A DNA stretch of 64,000 nt. Origin: Agrilactobacillus yilanensis. GTDB taxonomy: Bacteria > Bacillota > Bacilli > Lactobacillales > Lactobacillaceae. The DNA is taken from NCBI RefSeq assembly GCF_003946725.1, contig NZ_RHOY01000018.1:1-64000 (forward strand), given 5' to 3'. A model generated the notes under the pieces. The model had not been told where the DNA came from, ran no database searches, and worked only from the letters and a program-made list of their open reading frames with translations. The translations under genes were made by a program, and so were the position numbers. This document shows positions 1-8,543 of this stretch, in pieces; the first letter of the stretch is position 1, and each line of letters starts with the position of its first letter.

Positions 1-113
1 TGAAGGGTGCCGATTGACCGCCTAAAACCTACATTTTCTAACCGCCATAAACCTACATTTTTACATCGCCATTGACAGTTTCAATACAAAACCTGTCAGC
101 GGGTAGAATGGCA
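1..113. mobile_element. End of an IS21-like insertion sequence (body lies left of the window)
   Basis: No coding sequence is visible. Two imperfect 22-bp direct repeats start at 18 and 42 (ccgcctaaaacctacatttt and ccgccataaacctacatttt), followed by an inverted pair TGACAG (73-78) / CTGTCA (93-98). Tandem terminal repeats of about 20 bp are typical of IS21-family ends, where IstA binds several sites. The outer boundary near 107-113 is a guess. The transposase genes would be outside the window, so the family assignment is an inference. Confidence 0.4.
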
Positions 114-125
114 CTCTATTAAAGA

Positions 126-281
126 TTAATCTTTTTTGTCAGCTTTTTTAGTTGATTTCTTTTTGTCTTCAGCTTTAGCTGTTTCTTTTTTCTGCTTTTT
201 ATCTTTTTCTAAGTCGGGGACACTGGCAAAACTATCTAATAAGCCATTCAAATCGACATTGCGTCTAGCTACTAAACCCAT
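126..281 (-). CDS. Small lysine-rich protein of unknown function (51 aa)
   Basis: This 51-codon frame begins at ATG 281 behind a good Shine-Dalgarno (AGAAAGGA, about 8 nt upstream) and a promoter-like sequence at 306-333. The first 25 residues (MGLVARRNVDLNGLLDSFA and on to VPDL) look like a short ordered segment. The remainder is almost entirely Lys, Glu, Asp, Ala and Thr and should be disordered. There is no signal peptide or membrane segment. It resembles the short LAB proteins with an R-N-x-D-L-x-x-L-x-x-x-F-A start (possibly the SPJ_0845 family), but that is from memory and unproven. It sits between the IS-like end and glnP and is divergent from glnP. Confidence 0.6.
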   Translation of the reverse strand: MGLVARRNVDLNGLLDSFASVPDLEKDKKQKKETAKAEDKKKSTKKADKKD

Positions 282-305
282 ATAATCAGTCCTTTCTTAA
301 TTACT

Positions 306-333
306 ATCATAACAAAATTTAATTAAAACTCAA
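306..333 (-). promoter_or_regulatory. Promoter of the 51-aa gene
   Basis: Reading the minus strand, TTGAGT (333-328) is followed by a 16-bp AT-rich spacer and TATGAT (311-306), 25 bp before the start codon of the small lysine-rich gene. Confidence 0.55.
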
Positions 334-384
334 CTCTTATAGATAAAACTACGATGCATAAATATCAAAAAGTACAGATAATTA

Positions 385-413
385 TTGAATAAAAATTAAA
401 ATAGTTGTATAAT
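385..413 (+). promoter_or_regulatory. Promoter of glnPQ
   Basis: TTGAAT (385-390), a 17-bp spacer and a perfect TATAAT (408-413) lie 35 bp upstream of the glnP start codon. Confidence 0.65.
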
Positions 414-447
414 AACTTTTATTAAGTTTTTTATGGGAGTTTTGATA

Positions 448-1920
448 GTGAAAATGAATAAGAAGAAGGCAAATTTGGTTTTTGCAGCAATAGTAATGTT
501 GCTGGGGATGATTTTAAGTTTTACACCGCAGACAGTCCATGCGGCAGATGATTCGTTACAACGGGTAAAGGACAAGGGAACTTTAGTCATGGGGACTAGT
601 CCAGACTATCCGCCTTATGAATTTATCACCAAAGTCGACGGCAAAAATAAAGTCGTTGGGATGGATGTGCAAGTTGCTCAAAAAATTGCGGATGACTTAG
701 GGGTAAAACTCAAAGTTAAGCAAATGGATTTTGATAGTTTATTAGTTGCTTTGGAAACACACAAAGTAGATATGGTTTTATCAGCGATGACACCAACAGA
801 GGAAAGAAAACAAAGTGTTGATTTCTCCGAACCATATTATAATGCAGGTCAAGCCATTATTGTGCGTAAGCAGGATAAGAGTTTATACAAAGATAAGAAT
901 TCATTTGTTAACAAACAAGTTGGTGTACAGACTGGGAGCTTGCAACAAGACTTAGCTAAAAAGCAGATGAAAAAATCTAATTTAAAAGCATTGACGAAAG
1001 TAACCGATTTAATTTTATCATTAGAAACGAATAAAATTGATGGGATTGTTGCCGAAGATGCCGTTGCCCGGGCCTATGTTTCTAATGATAGCCGACTGGC
1101 AATGATTGATGCTAAATTTGATTTGGGTGGCGATGAAACATCTACCGCTATTGCTTTTTCTAAAAATTCAGGTACTTTAGTTGCGGCAGCCAACAAATCA
1201 ATTGCCCAAATTAAGGCAAAAAACCTAACAAAGGGTTATATTGATAATGCCGGGCAATATATGTCTGAGAACACACAAAATACGTCTATGTTACATTATT
1301 GGTCTTATTTTGCTAAAGGGATTGGCTATACATTGCTGATCACTTTAATTGCCGTATTCTTTGGGGTACTTTTAGGGGCCATCTTTGCTTTAGGACGTTT
1401 AAGCAAAAAGAAAATTTTCCATTATCCTTCAGTTTGGTACATCGAATTCGTTCGAGGTACACCTTTAATGATTCAAGTAATGTTTGTTTATTTTGGGATT
1501 GGTTTATTATGGAATAATATTCCTGCATTCTTTGCCGGCGTAGTCGCAGTTGCTTTAAACAGTGCCGCCTATGTAGCTGAAATTATTCGTGGCGGGATTG
1601 ATTCTGTACCGAATGGTCAAATTGAAGCCGCTCGTTCTTTAGGTATGTCAAAAACAGATGCTATGCGGACGATTGTTTTACCGCAAGCCGTTAAAATTAT
1701 TTGGCCATCATTAGGGAATGAATTTATTTCCTTAATTAAGGAAAGTTCTATTGTTTCAATTATCGGGGTAACCGATTTGATTTATCAATTACGGGCAGTT
1801 CAGGCAGCGACTTATCGTGGCGTGGCGCCAATTGCGGTTGCGATGGTGATCTATTTCATCTTGACCTTCACATTATCTAGAATTTTAAATCGGGCTGAAA
1901 GGAAGATGCAGCATGACTGA
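448..1920 (+). CDS. glnP: Glutamine/polar amino acid ABC transporter, substrate-binding protein fused to permease
   Basis: Imports a polar amino acid (probably glutamine or glutamate) as the membrane half of a GlnPQ-type ABC importer. Residues 1-35 form a Sec signal/anchor ending in VHAADD. Residues about 36-270 are one type-3 extracellular binding domain ([28 protein letters not shown]). Residues about 280-490 are the permease domain with the EAA-loop signature ([14 protein letters not shown]). Fused receptor-translocators are usual in lactic acid bacteria, and this one has a single binding domain. I chose GTG 448 because GGGAG at 435-439 gives 8-nt spacing; ATG 433 has no ribosome site and ATG 454 is a possible alternative. 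It overlaps glnQ by 8 nt, so the two are co-translated. Confidence 0.9.
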   Translation: MKMNKKKANLVFAAIVMLLGMILSFTPQTVHAADDSLQRVKDKGTLVMGTSPDYPPYEFITKVDGKNKVVGMDVQVAQKIADDLGVKLKVKQMDFDSLLVALETHKVDMVLSAMTPTEERKQSVDFSEPYYNAGQAIIVRKQDKSLYKDKNSFVNKQVGVQTGSLQQDLAKKQMKKSNLKALTKVTDLILSLETNKIDGIVAEDAVARAYVSNDSRLAMIDAKFDLGGDETSTAIAFSKNSGTLVAAANKSIAQIKAKNLTKGYIDNAGQYMSENTQNTSMLHYWSYFAKGIGYTLLITLIAVFFGVLLGAIFALGRLSKKKIFHYPSVWYIEFVRGTPLMIQVMFVYFGIGLLWNNIPAFFAGVVAVALNSAAYVAEIIRGGIDSVPNGQIEAARSLGMSKTDAMRTIVLPQAVKIIWPSLGNEFISLIKESSIVSIIGVTDLIYQLRAVQAATYRGVAPIAVAMVIYFILTFTLSRILNRAERKMQHD

Positions 1921-2653
1921 AATGGTAAAAGTTGAAAGCCTAAAAAAGGCATATGATAAAAATGAAGTTTTAACCGGAATTGACGGTGTGGTGAACAGCG
2001 GTCAAGTGATCGTTGTTATCGGGCCTTCTGGTGGCGGTAAAAGTACCTTCCTAAGATGTTTAAATCTTTTAGAAACACCAACTTCTGGTAAAGTCTTCTT
2101 TGAAGGCACAGAATTGACTAATTTAGGTGAAAAACAATTAGATGACATTCGAGAAAAAATGGGCATGGTATTCCAAAGTTTTAACCTATTTTCAAATATG
2201 AATGTTTTAGATAATTTAACATTGGCACCAAAACGGGTTAAAGGCCAAAGTGAAGCTGATGCACAGAAAAAAGCACTAGAACTATTGGCACAAGTCGGCT
2301 TGGCCGATAAGAAAGACGCTTACCCAGATAGTTTATCTGGGGGCCAACAGCAACGGGTAGCTATCGCGAGAGCACTAGCGATGGATCCGGATGTAATGTT
2401 GTTTGATGAACCAACTAGTGCCTTAGACCCTGAAATGGTTGGTGAAGTTTTGAAAGTTATGCAAGACTTAGCTGCTGGCGGGATGACGATGATTGTCGTC
2501 ACTCATGAAATGGGCTTTGCTAGAGAAGTTGCGGATGAAGTTTGGTTTATGGATGGTGGCAACATTGCCGAAAAAGGCACACCAGAAGATATTTTTGATC
2601 ATCCTAAAAATGATCGGACAAAAGATTTCTTATCTCGAGTTTTAGCACAATAA
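1913..2653 (+). CDS. glnQ: Amino acid ABC transporter ATP-binding protein
   Basis: ATPase partner of the upstream fused binding-protein/permease; it hydrolyses ATP on the cytoplasmic face to drive amino acid uptake. The 246-residue protein shows Walker [10 protein letters not shown] near residue 36, the Q-loop (MVFQSFNLF), the ABC signature LSGGQQQR, Walker [14 protein letters not shown] and the switch histidine (VVTHEMGFA). Length and motifs match the polar amino acid importer subfamily. The start codon lies inside the end of glnP (ATGACTGA, 8-nt overlap), so the two genes form one operon, which ends at the hairpin at 2667-2709. Confidence 0.94.
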   Translation: MTEMVKVESLKKAYDKNEVLTGIDGVVNSGQVIVVIGPSGGGKSTFLRCLNLLETPTSGKVFFEGTELTNLGEKQLDDIREKMGMVFQSFNLFSNMNVLDNLTLAPKRVKGQSEADAQKKALELLAQVGLADKKDAYPDSLSGGQQQRVAIARALAMDPDVMLFDEPTSALDPEMVGEVLKVMQDLAAGGMTMIVVTHEMGFAREVADEVWFMDGGNIAEKGTPEDIFDHPKNDRTKDFLSRVLAQ

Positions 2654-2666
2654 TTTAAAAATAAGT

Positions 2667-2709
2667 AAAGTGTGTTTGGCAGAACGTGTGTTGCCAAGCG
2701 CACTTTTTA
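2667..2709 (+). terminator. Terminator of glnPQ
   Basis: Stem AAAGTGTGTTTGGCA pairs, with G-U wobbles, to TTGCCAAGCGCACTTT and is followed by a T-run. Confidence 0.8.
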
Positions 2710-2782
2710 TTTGTACAATAAGGGGTACGAATACTGAATTATTATTATTATTAAAACGGCCTAAAAATAGGAAGTGATAACT

Positions 2783-4588
2783 ATGGCTTCAGAACATATT
2801 GAACATAAATTAGCCTTACTTCCTGGTTTGCCAGGATGTTACATGATGAAAGACGTTAATGGACACATCATCTATGTCGGTAAGGCTAAAAATCTAAAAA
2901 ATCGTGTCCGTTCTTATTTTAAGAGCAGTCATACTGGAAAAACAGAAAAATTAGTTTCGGAAATTCGAGATTTTGAAACGATTATTACGTCAACGGATAA
3001 GGAAGCTTTTTTGTTAGAGATCACATTAATTCAAAAACATCAGCCTTATTATAATATTCGTTTAAAACAAGGTACGGGATACCCTTATATTAAAATCACT
3101 AATGAGCGGGACCCGGTGATTATGATTACTGGTAAAATTGCTAAGGATGGGGCTTATTATTTTGGACCTTATCCTAACGTATATGCGGCTGAGGAGACGG
3201 TTCGTTTTATCCAAAAAGTATATCCGTTGCGTCGCTGCCAAGGCCATCTAGGCCGACCTTGTTTGTATTATCATATGGGGCAATGCTTAGGTGCTTGTTT
3301 TAAAGAGGTACCAGAAGAAGTGTACGCAGCACAAATTGAAAAAATTAAGCGCTTTTTAAATGGAAATGTGACCAGTGTTAAACGGGAATTAAGCGAGAAA
3401 ATGCAAACCGCTGCTGCGGCCATGCAATATGAGCGTGCAGGGGAATTGCGAGATCAAATTCGTTATATTGAACAAACTGTAGAACGACAAAAGATTATTT
3501 CAAACGATCATACACCAAGAGATATTTTTAATTTTTATTATGATAAAGGTTATATTTCTATTCAAGTCTTTTTTATAAGGCAAGCTAAGTTGATGAAACG
3601 AGAAAAGCGAGTTTTACCGATTATCAACGATCCAGTGGAAGCTTTAACCACTTTTATTTTACAATTTTATAATCGTAAAAATAATTTGCCGCCTAAAGAA
3701 ATTCTAGTACCAGCTAATTTAGAGGCTGAAACAATTGAAACGGTGTTAAATATTCCTACTAGAACGCCGCAAAGAGGGGAAAAGCGGGCGTTATTAGCGT
3801 TAGCTAAGAAAAATGCGAAGTTAGTTTTAGACGAGAAATTCCGTTTAATGGAATTGGATGAAAGCAAAACTTCCGGCGCTCAAGATGAAATTTTTAAAGC
3901 ACTCGGTATTCCAAGCGGGCACACCATTGAAGCTTTTGATCATTCGCATATTATGGGACAAGATCCGGTTTCGGCGATGGTTGTTTTTCAAGACGGCCGT
4001 CCAGCTAAAAAATTATATCGAAAATACAAATTAAAAGGTGAAGTAGAACATCAAAACGGGGCGGATGAAGCGAGTAATACGCGAGAAGTAATTCGACGTC
4101 GTTATAGTCGATTATTAAAGGAACATGCGGCATTACCGGCGTTAATTTTGATGGATGGTGGTCAAATTGAGTTATTAGCGGCTCGGGATGTTTTAGAAAA
4201 CGAATTAGATTTACACATTCCGGTAGCCGGGATGGTCAAGAATGACAAACATAAAACGGCTGGTTTATTATTCGGTCCAGATGATGCTATTTATGAAGTT
4301 GCTTTAGACCATAAAAGCCAAGGATTTTACTTGTTGCAACGAATTCAAGATGAAGTCCATCGTTTTGTCATTACATTCCATAGGCGAACCCATGCTAAAA
4401 ATAGTTTGAGTTCACAGTTGGAATCTATTAAAGGAGTTGGCCCAAAGACACGGACAAAGTTATTAAAAGAATTCGGTTCTTTGAGTAAAATTAAAGAGGC
4501 CTCCTTAGAAGATATACAAGCACTGGGTATTCCTAAAAATATTGCCCAGATGATTAAGGTCTCTTTAACTAATACCACTAAAGTTTAA
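2783..4588 (+). CDS. uvrC: Excinuclease ABC subunit C
   Basis: Makes the two incisions around bulky DNA lesions in nucleotide excision repair, acting with UvrA and UvrB. The 601-aa protein has the N-terminal GIY-YIG nuclease domain (residues about 10-95, with PGCYMMKD and IYVGKAKNLKNR), a Cys-rich stretch near 150-175 (RRCQGHLGRPCLYYHMGQCLGAC), a UVR motif near 200-235, the RNase H-like second nuclease domain (FDHSHIMGQDPVSAMVVF) and C-terminal helix-hairpin-helix motifs (IKGVGPKTRTKLL). I chose ATG 2783 over GTG 2774 because AGGAAG lies 8-9 nt before it. It is monocistronic, converging on fruA with a shared hairpin between them. Confidence 0.96.
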   Translation: MASEHIEHKLALLPGLPGCYMMKDVNGHIIYVGKAKNLKNRVRSYFKSSHTGKTEKLVSEIRDFETIITSTDKEAFLLEITLIQKHQPYYNIRLKQGTGYPYIKITNERDPVIMITGKIAKDGAYYFGPYPNVYAAEETVRFIQKVYPLRRCQGHLGRPCLYYHMGQCLGACFKEVPEEVYAAQIEKIKRFLNGNVTSVKRELSEKMQTAAAAMQYERAGELRDQIRYIEQTVERQKIISNDHTPRDIFNFYYDKGYISIQVFFIRQAKLMKREKRVLPIINDPVEALTTFILQFYNRKNNLPPKEILVPANLEAETIETVLNIPTRTPQRGEKRALLALAKKNAKLVLDEKFRLMELDESKTSGAQDEIFKALGIPSGHTIEAFDHSHIMGQDPVSAMVVFQDGRPAKKLYRKYKLKGEVEHQNGADEASNTREVIRRRYSRLLKEHAALPALILMDGGQIELLAARDVLENELDLHIPVAGMVKNDKHKTAGLLFGPDDAIYEVALDHKSQGFYLLQRIQDEVHRFVITFHRRTHAKNSLSSQLESIKGVGPKTRTKLLKEFGSLSKIKEASLEDIQALGIPKNIAQMIKVSLTNTTKV

Positions 4589-4606
4589 TAAAATGGCTAT
4601 AACTAA

Positions 4607-4657
4607 AAATAATCGTAGGTTTTAAATTCAATTCGAATCTAAAACTTACGATTATTT
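4607..4657. terminator. Bidirectional terminator between uvrC and fruA
   Basis: AAATAATCGTAGGTTTTA (4607-4624) and TAAAACTTACGATTATTT (4640-4657) form a long AT-flanked stem between two convergent genes, so it can serve either strand. Confidence 0.75.
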
Positions 4658-4678
4658 AAGTTGACTTATTTTTAAAAG

Positions 4679-6649
4679 TTAAGCAGCTTGCTTTTCAGCA
4701 ACAACTTCAGCATCTTTGCGTACTGGCCGCCAAATACCTAAGATCACACCGGCAATAACTGAACCGATTAGGAAAGATAGGAAGTATAATAATGGCTTAT
4801 TAGCTAAAGCAATAACGAAGATCCCACCATGGGGTGCAGGAACGTTGACATGCCAGAATTGCGTTAAACCACCGGCAATCGCGGAACCAATCACACTGGA
4901 TGTAATAACGTGCAATGGATCACTGGCAGCAAATGGAATGGCACCTTCAGTGATGAAAGAAATCCCTAAAACGTAGTTACTGATCCCAGCACGACGTTCG
5001 TCTTCGGTAAATTTGTTTTTCCAAAAAGTTGTGGCAATGGCTGTTGCTAAAGGTGGAACCATCCCACCGGCCATGACAGCGGCCATCAATGTACCATCAC
5101 CAGTGGCTGTATAAGCCGCGATAGCGAAAGTATAAGCTGCTTTGTTGAAAGGACCACCCATATCGATGGACATCATCCCACCAAGGACAATCCCTAATAA
5201 GACGGCGTTACCAGTACCCATCCCTTTAAGGAATGAAGTAATCCCGGCGTTAATAATAGCGAATACAGGATCAACGGCAAAGTACATGATCGCGCCGACA
5301 ATGAGTAAGCCTAGGACTGGGAAAATCAAAATAGGTTTTAAGCCATCCAGTGTATGGGGGAGATTTTTGAAAAGTTTCTTTAAGCCGATCATGACGTAAC
5401 CGGTAATGAAACCTGCGGCTAAACCACCTAAGAAACCGGCCGGACTGTTAGAAGGGAAGACACTGGCTGCAGCTTGCGAGGCCATAAAACCACCGACAAA
5501 CCCTGGCATCAATGCTGGTCGATCACCGATAGAAACGGCGATATAAGCGGCTAATACTGGAATTAAGAAGTTAAAAGCATACGTCCCAATTGTATTAGGA
5601 AAGACGAACCAAACAGATTTAGGGCCAACACTTTGTTCTAATAGGAAGGAAATGGCCATCAAAATCCCACCACCAACAACGAATGGTAGCATATTTGAAA
5701 TCCCATTCATTAAGTTGGCGTAGATCTGGCTACCAACAGAGCGTTGTTCAGAGCTTTCATTAGTAGTTTCAGCAGCACCATCACTATGGTAGATAGGGCC
5801 TTTTTGATCTAAAGTTGTTTGAATTAGTTCTTCGGGTTTATTAATGCCTTCAGTAACTGGCCGATTTAACAGATGTTTACCATCAAAACGAGCCATTTCG
5901 ACTTTTTTATCAGCCGCAACGATAACCCCGGTGGCCCGATTAATTTCATCAGCAGTTAATAAATGTTTAACGCCTTCAGAACCATTGGTTTCAACTTTGA
6001 TATCGACATTCATCGCTTCAGCTTGTTTCTTTAAAGCAGCTTCAGCCATATACGTATGGGCAATCCCTGTTGGACAAGCGGTTACGGCAACAATGAATGG
6101 TCGCTCAGTTTCTGCCGCTTCATCTGTATGTTTAGCTTGTTCTGCGGCTTTTGCCTGTTCGGCCGCTTCTTCTTCAGCTTCTTTTTGTTCTTTAGCTGCT
6201 TGTGCATCCCCGAAAAGTTGTTGCACTTCATCAGGGGTTTGTGCTTTTTTCAAAGCAGCAACTAAATCTGGATCAATTAATAAAGAAGAAAGGGCAGCTA
6301 ATGCTTGTAAGTGCTCATTATTGGCACCTTCTGGGGCAGCAATCATGAAGAATAAATAAACGGGTTGACCGTCTAAAGCTTCATAATCTACACCTTTTTC
6401 ACTTTTAGCGAACAAGACAGTAGCTCGTTTAACAGCGCTATTTTTAGCGTGGGGCATAGCAATGCCGTCCCCAATCCCCGTTGTAGACAAGGCTTCACGT
6501 TTAACGATATCTGCTTTGTAAGCTGCTTCATCGTCAATAATGCCTTTTTCATAGTATTGGTGTACTAATTCATCGATGGCGGCTTGTTTAGTAGTCGCCT
6601 TTAAATCCATGATCATAACGTCTTTTAATAATAGATCTCTAATGTCCAT
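4679..6649 (-). CDS. fruA: PTS fructose transporter subunit IIABC
   Basis: Imports fructose and phosphorylates it to fructose 1-phosphate. Domains in order: EIIA (residues 1-150) with the phospho-accepting His67 in MPHAKN; an Ala/Glu/Lys-rich linker (about 150-183); EIIB with phospho-Cys192 in VTACPTGIAHTYMA; and the membrane EIIC (about 305-640) with many hydrophobic helices and GGGILMAISF. The fused A-B-C order and 656 aa are usual for Gram-positive FruA. The start has a clear GGGAGGA site. It is the last gene of the fruR-fruK-fruA operon, 21 nt after fruK, so its product feeds fruK directly. Confidence 0.95.
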   Translation of the reverse strand: MDIRDLLLKDVMIMDLKATTKQAAIDELVHQYYEKGIIDDEAAYKADIVKREALSTTGIGDGIAMPHAKNSAVKRATVLFAKSEKGVDYEALDGQPVYLFFMIAAPEGANNEHLQALAALSSLLIDPDLVAALKKAQTPDEVQQLFGDAQAAKEQKEAEEEAAEQAKAAEQAKHTDEAAETERPFIVAVTACPTGIAHTYMAEAALKKQAEAMNVDIKVETNGSEGVKHLLTADEINRATGVIVAADKKVEMARFDGKHLLNRPVTEGINKPEELIQTTLDQKGPIYHSDGAAETTNESSEQRSVGSQIYANLMNGISNMLPFVVGGGILMAISFLLEQSVGPKSVWFVFPNTIGTYAFNFLIPVLAAYIAVSIGDRPALMPGFVGGFMASQAAASVFPSNSPAGFLGGLAAGFITGYVMIGLKKLFKNLPHTLDGLKPILIFPVLGLLIVGAIMYFAVDPVFAIINAGITSFLKGMGTGNAVLLGIVLGGMMSIDMGGPFNKAAYTFAIAAYTATGDGTLMAAVMAGGMVPPLATAIATTFWKNKFTEDERRAGISNYVLGISFITEGAIPFAASDPLHVITSSVIGSAIAGGLTQFWHVNVPAPHGGIFVIALANKPLLYFLSFLIGSVIAGVILGIWRPVRKDAEVVAEKQAA

Positions 6650-6670
6650 TTAAGTAATCCTCCCGGTTAA

Positions 6671-7591
6671 CTAAGCCTTAAATTCAGTAATGACAATTTG
6701 CGGTAAGAGGGCATCAATTTGTGCTTTAGTTGCTAAATCTTTGGTGAATGCCGTGGCACTGCCGCAGGCTAAACCAATTTTGAAACTATTTTGTGGGTCA
6801 TTGGTGGTGGCCATAGTGCCTGTGAAGCCAGCAATCATTGAATCACCAGCACCTACAGAATTAACCACAGTCCCAACAGGTGCTTTAGAATAGTAAGTTT
6901 TAGCTTTGGTGATCAATAACGCACCGTCACCAGCCATTGAGATTAAAACATTTTTGGCACCTAAATCTAATAGTTTACGGCCATAAGCAGCAATTTCTGA
7001 TAAGCTGTGTAGTTCAGTCTGAAATAATTCAGCCAACTCATGATGATTGGGTTTGACGACTAATGGCTGTGCACTTAATGTATCCAGTAAAGCTTGACCG
7101 GTTGTATCAATGACAAAGTCGGCATTTTTAGCTTTAATTAGTGGAATCAAATCTTTATAGAAGGTTTCTGGTAAATTTGGCGGCAGACTACCGGACATAA
7201 CGACGACATCACCAGGTTTTAAAACAGTTTCTAAAGTTGTTTTAAAAGTCTCAACTTCAGCTGATGTAACTTTAGGGCCCTGGCCATTAATTTCCGTTTC
7301 TTGGTCGGCGTTGATTTTGATATTGATTCGCGTGTCTTCAGCAACTTCAGTGAAGTTTGTAGTCAAGTGATCTGCTTGTAGCGTAGATTTGATGAAAGCA
7401 CCTGTATAACCACCAACAAAGCCTAAAGCCGTAGTTTCTAAATCTAACTGATCTAAAATTCGAGAAACATTAATGCCTTTCCCACCTGGTAATGAAACAC
7501 TGGTGTTCAAACGATTAATTGTACCTAAGGTTAAAGTATCCGCGGTAACAACATAATCAATAGATGGATTAGCTGTAATTGTATAAATCAA
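6671..7591 (-). CDS. fruK: 1-phosphofructokinase
   Basis: Phosphorylates fructose 1-phosphate to fructose 1,6-bisphosphate in the cytoplasm. The 306-aa PfkB-family protein carries the two ribokinase signatures: GGKGINVSRIL near residue 38 and the anion-hole/catalytic-base region NSVGAGDSMIAGF near 245. It starts at TTG, with GGAGGT 9 nt upstream; a nearby ATG is in another frame. The start overlaps the fruR stop codon (TTGA), so translation is coupled. It lies directly upstream of fruA, which makes its substrate. Confidence 0.94.
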   Translation of the reverse strand: MIYTITANPSIDYVVTADTLTLGTINRLNTSVSLPGGKGINVSRILDQLDLETTALGFVGGYTGAFIKSTLQADHLTTNFTEVAEDTRINIKINADQETEINGQGPKVTSAEVETFKTTLETVLKPGDVVVMSGSLPPNLPETFYKDLIPLIKAKNADFVIDTTGQALLDTLSAQPLVVKPNHHELAELFQTELHSLSEIAAYGRKLLDLGAKNVLISMAGDGALLITKAKTYYSKAPVGTVVNSVGAGDSMIAGFTGTMATTNDPQNSFKIGLACGSATAFTKDLATKAQIDALLPQIVITEFKA

Positions 7592-8343
7592 CGATCATTG
7601 ACCTCCTCAATATGCGTTTTTTGGAAAAGTGCTTGAAAATCATTTGGTACAACGGATGTAATAATCTTTGCTTCATTTAATTGTGCAAAGCGGTCAAAAG
7701 CCACATGACCAAATTTACTAACATCCGCTAAAATATATTTATTAGCGGTTTGTTTAAGGATCGTCCGCTTTAAAACAGCCTCTTCAGGATCTGGCGTGGA
7801 ATAACCATAATTTAAATCAATTCCATTCGTACCAACAAAAGCAATGTCAAAGCGATAATCACTCAATTGTTCAATAGCCTTAGAACCAATAACCGCTTTT
7901 GTTAAATTTTTAACTTGACCGCCAATTAGAATAACTTTCAATTCTGTTTCTGCCAGCATTGAAGCGGTATCAATTCCATTTGTAACAATCGTCAAATTCA
8001 AATCTGGATCTAAGTAAGGAATCATTGCTTGGATTGTTGTCCCGGCATCTAAGTAAAGGATATCGTGGGGATGGACTTTTTTAGCAGCGTATTGGGCAAT
8101 TTGATGTTTTTCAGTCAAGTTTGTATTGGCCTTTAACATCTGACTCGGTTCATCCAATAAACTGTCAATTCTTTTAGCACCCCCATGAATTCGAGTCAGC
8201 AAGCCTTGGTGTTCTAATTCTCTTAAATCTCGACGAACTGTGGATTCAGAAGCCTTCGTTCGAGCGATAATTTCTTGAGATTTTACAATTTTCTGGGTTC
8301 TTAAGCACTGTAGAATATAGTTTTGTCGTTCTTCAGTTAACAT
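7588..8343 (-). CDS. fruR: DeoR-family fructose operon repressor
   Basis: Transcriptional regulator expected to repress fruRKA until fructose 1-phosphate accumulates. Residues about 1-57 form the DeoR winged helix-turn-helix (MLTEERQNYI, SESTVRRDLRELEHQGLLTRIHGGA). The remainder is the sugar-phosphate-binding DeoRC domain (LDAGTTIQAM, TNGIDTA, GTNGID, DVSKFGHVAF). The open frame extends further upstream, but I start at ATG 8343 because GGAG lies 9 nt before it and because the family starts M-L-T-E-E-R. This gives 251 aa, the normal length. First gene of the operon; the probable operator repeats and a cre-like site lie just upstream. Confidence 0.9.
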   Translation of the reverse strand: MLTEERQNYILQCLRTQKIVKSQEIIARTKASESTVRRDLRELEHQGLLTRIHGGAKRIDSLLDEPSQMLKANTNLTEKHQIAQYAAKKVHPHDILYLDAGTTIQAMIPYLDPDLNLTIVTNGIDTASMLAETELKVILIGGQVKNLTKAVIGSKAIEQLSDYRFDIAFVGTNGIDLNYGYSTPDPEEAVLKRTILKQTANKYILADVSKFGHVAFDRFAQLNEAKIITSVVPNDFQALFQKTHIEEVNDR

Positions 8344-8365
8344 ATCACTCAACTCCATGACCATA

Positions 8366-8381
8366 TTGTAAACGCTACACA
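8366..8381 (-). promoter_or_regulatory. cre-like CcpA site in the fruR leader
   Basis: TTGTAAACGCTA matches the first twelve positions of the cre consensus WTGNAARCGNWWWCAW, while the last four match poorly. The position, 23 bp upstream of the fruR start, would let CcpA block transcription of the fructose operon when a preferred sugar is present. Confidence 0.5.
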
Positions 8382-8394
8382 TCAAAAAAGCAAC

Positions 8395-8426
8395 AAAAAC
8401 ATTCAAAAACAATCAAAAGCATTCAT
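8395..8426 (-). promoter_or_regulatory. Phased operator repeats for FruR
   Basis: Three 7-bp elements aacattc (8398-8404), aacaatc (8408-8414) and agcattc (8418-8424) recur at exactly 10-bp intervals, separated by aaa. Same-face direct repeats upstream of a DeoR-type autoregulated gene are a plausible FruR binding array. The binding itself is inferred. Confidence 0.5.
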
Positions 8427-8543
8427 GAAGTTTTTGATGGCAATGGTTAAAACATTATTAATAAGAATTTTTATGCTATGTTATATTTACTTTTCCTGTT
8501 AAAATAAGTAAGATAGTACAGGTATAGCGAAAGGGAGAAATCA

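Noticed and set aside
101-120. Resemblance of gggtagaatggcactc (near 101) to tggtagaatggtactc (near 56482) as a dispersed repeat
   Set aside because: Similarity covers only about 15 bases and does not extend, so chance cannot be excluded.
5844-6359. Long plus-strand frame opposite fruA
   Set aside because: Shadow of the Ala/Glu-rich EIIA-EIIB linker; no ribosome site and Cys/Ser-rich composition typical of antisense frames.
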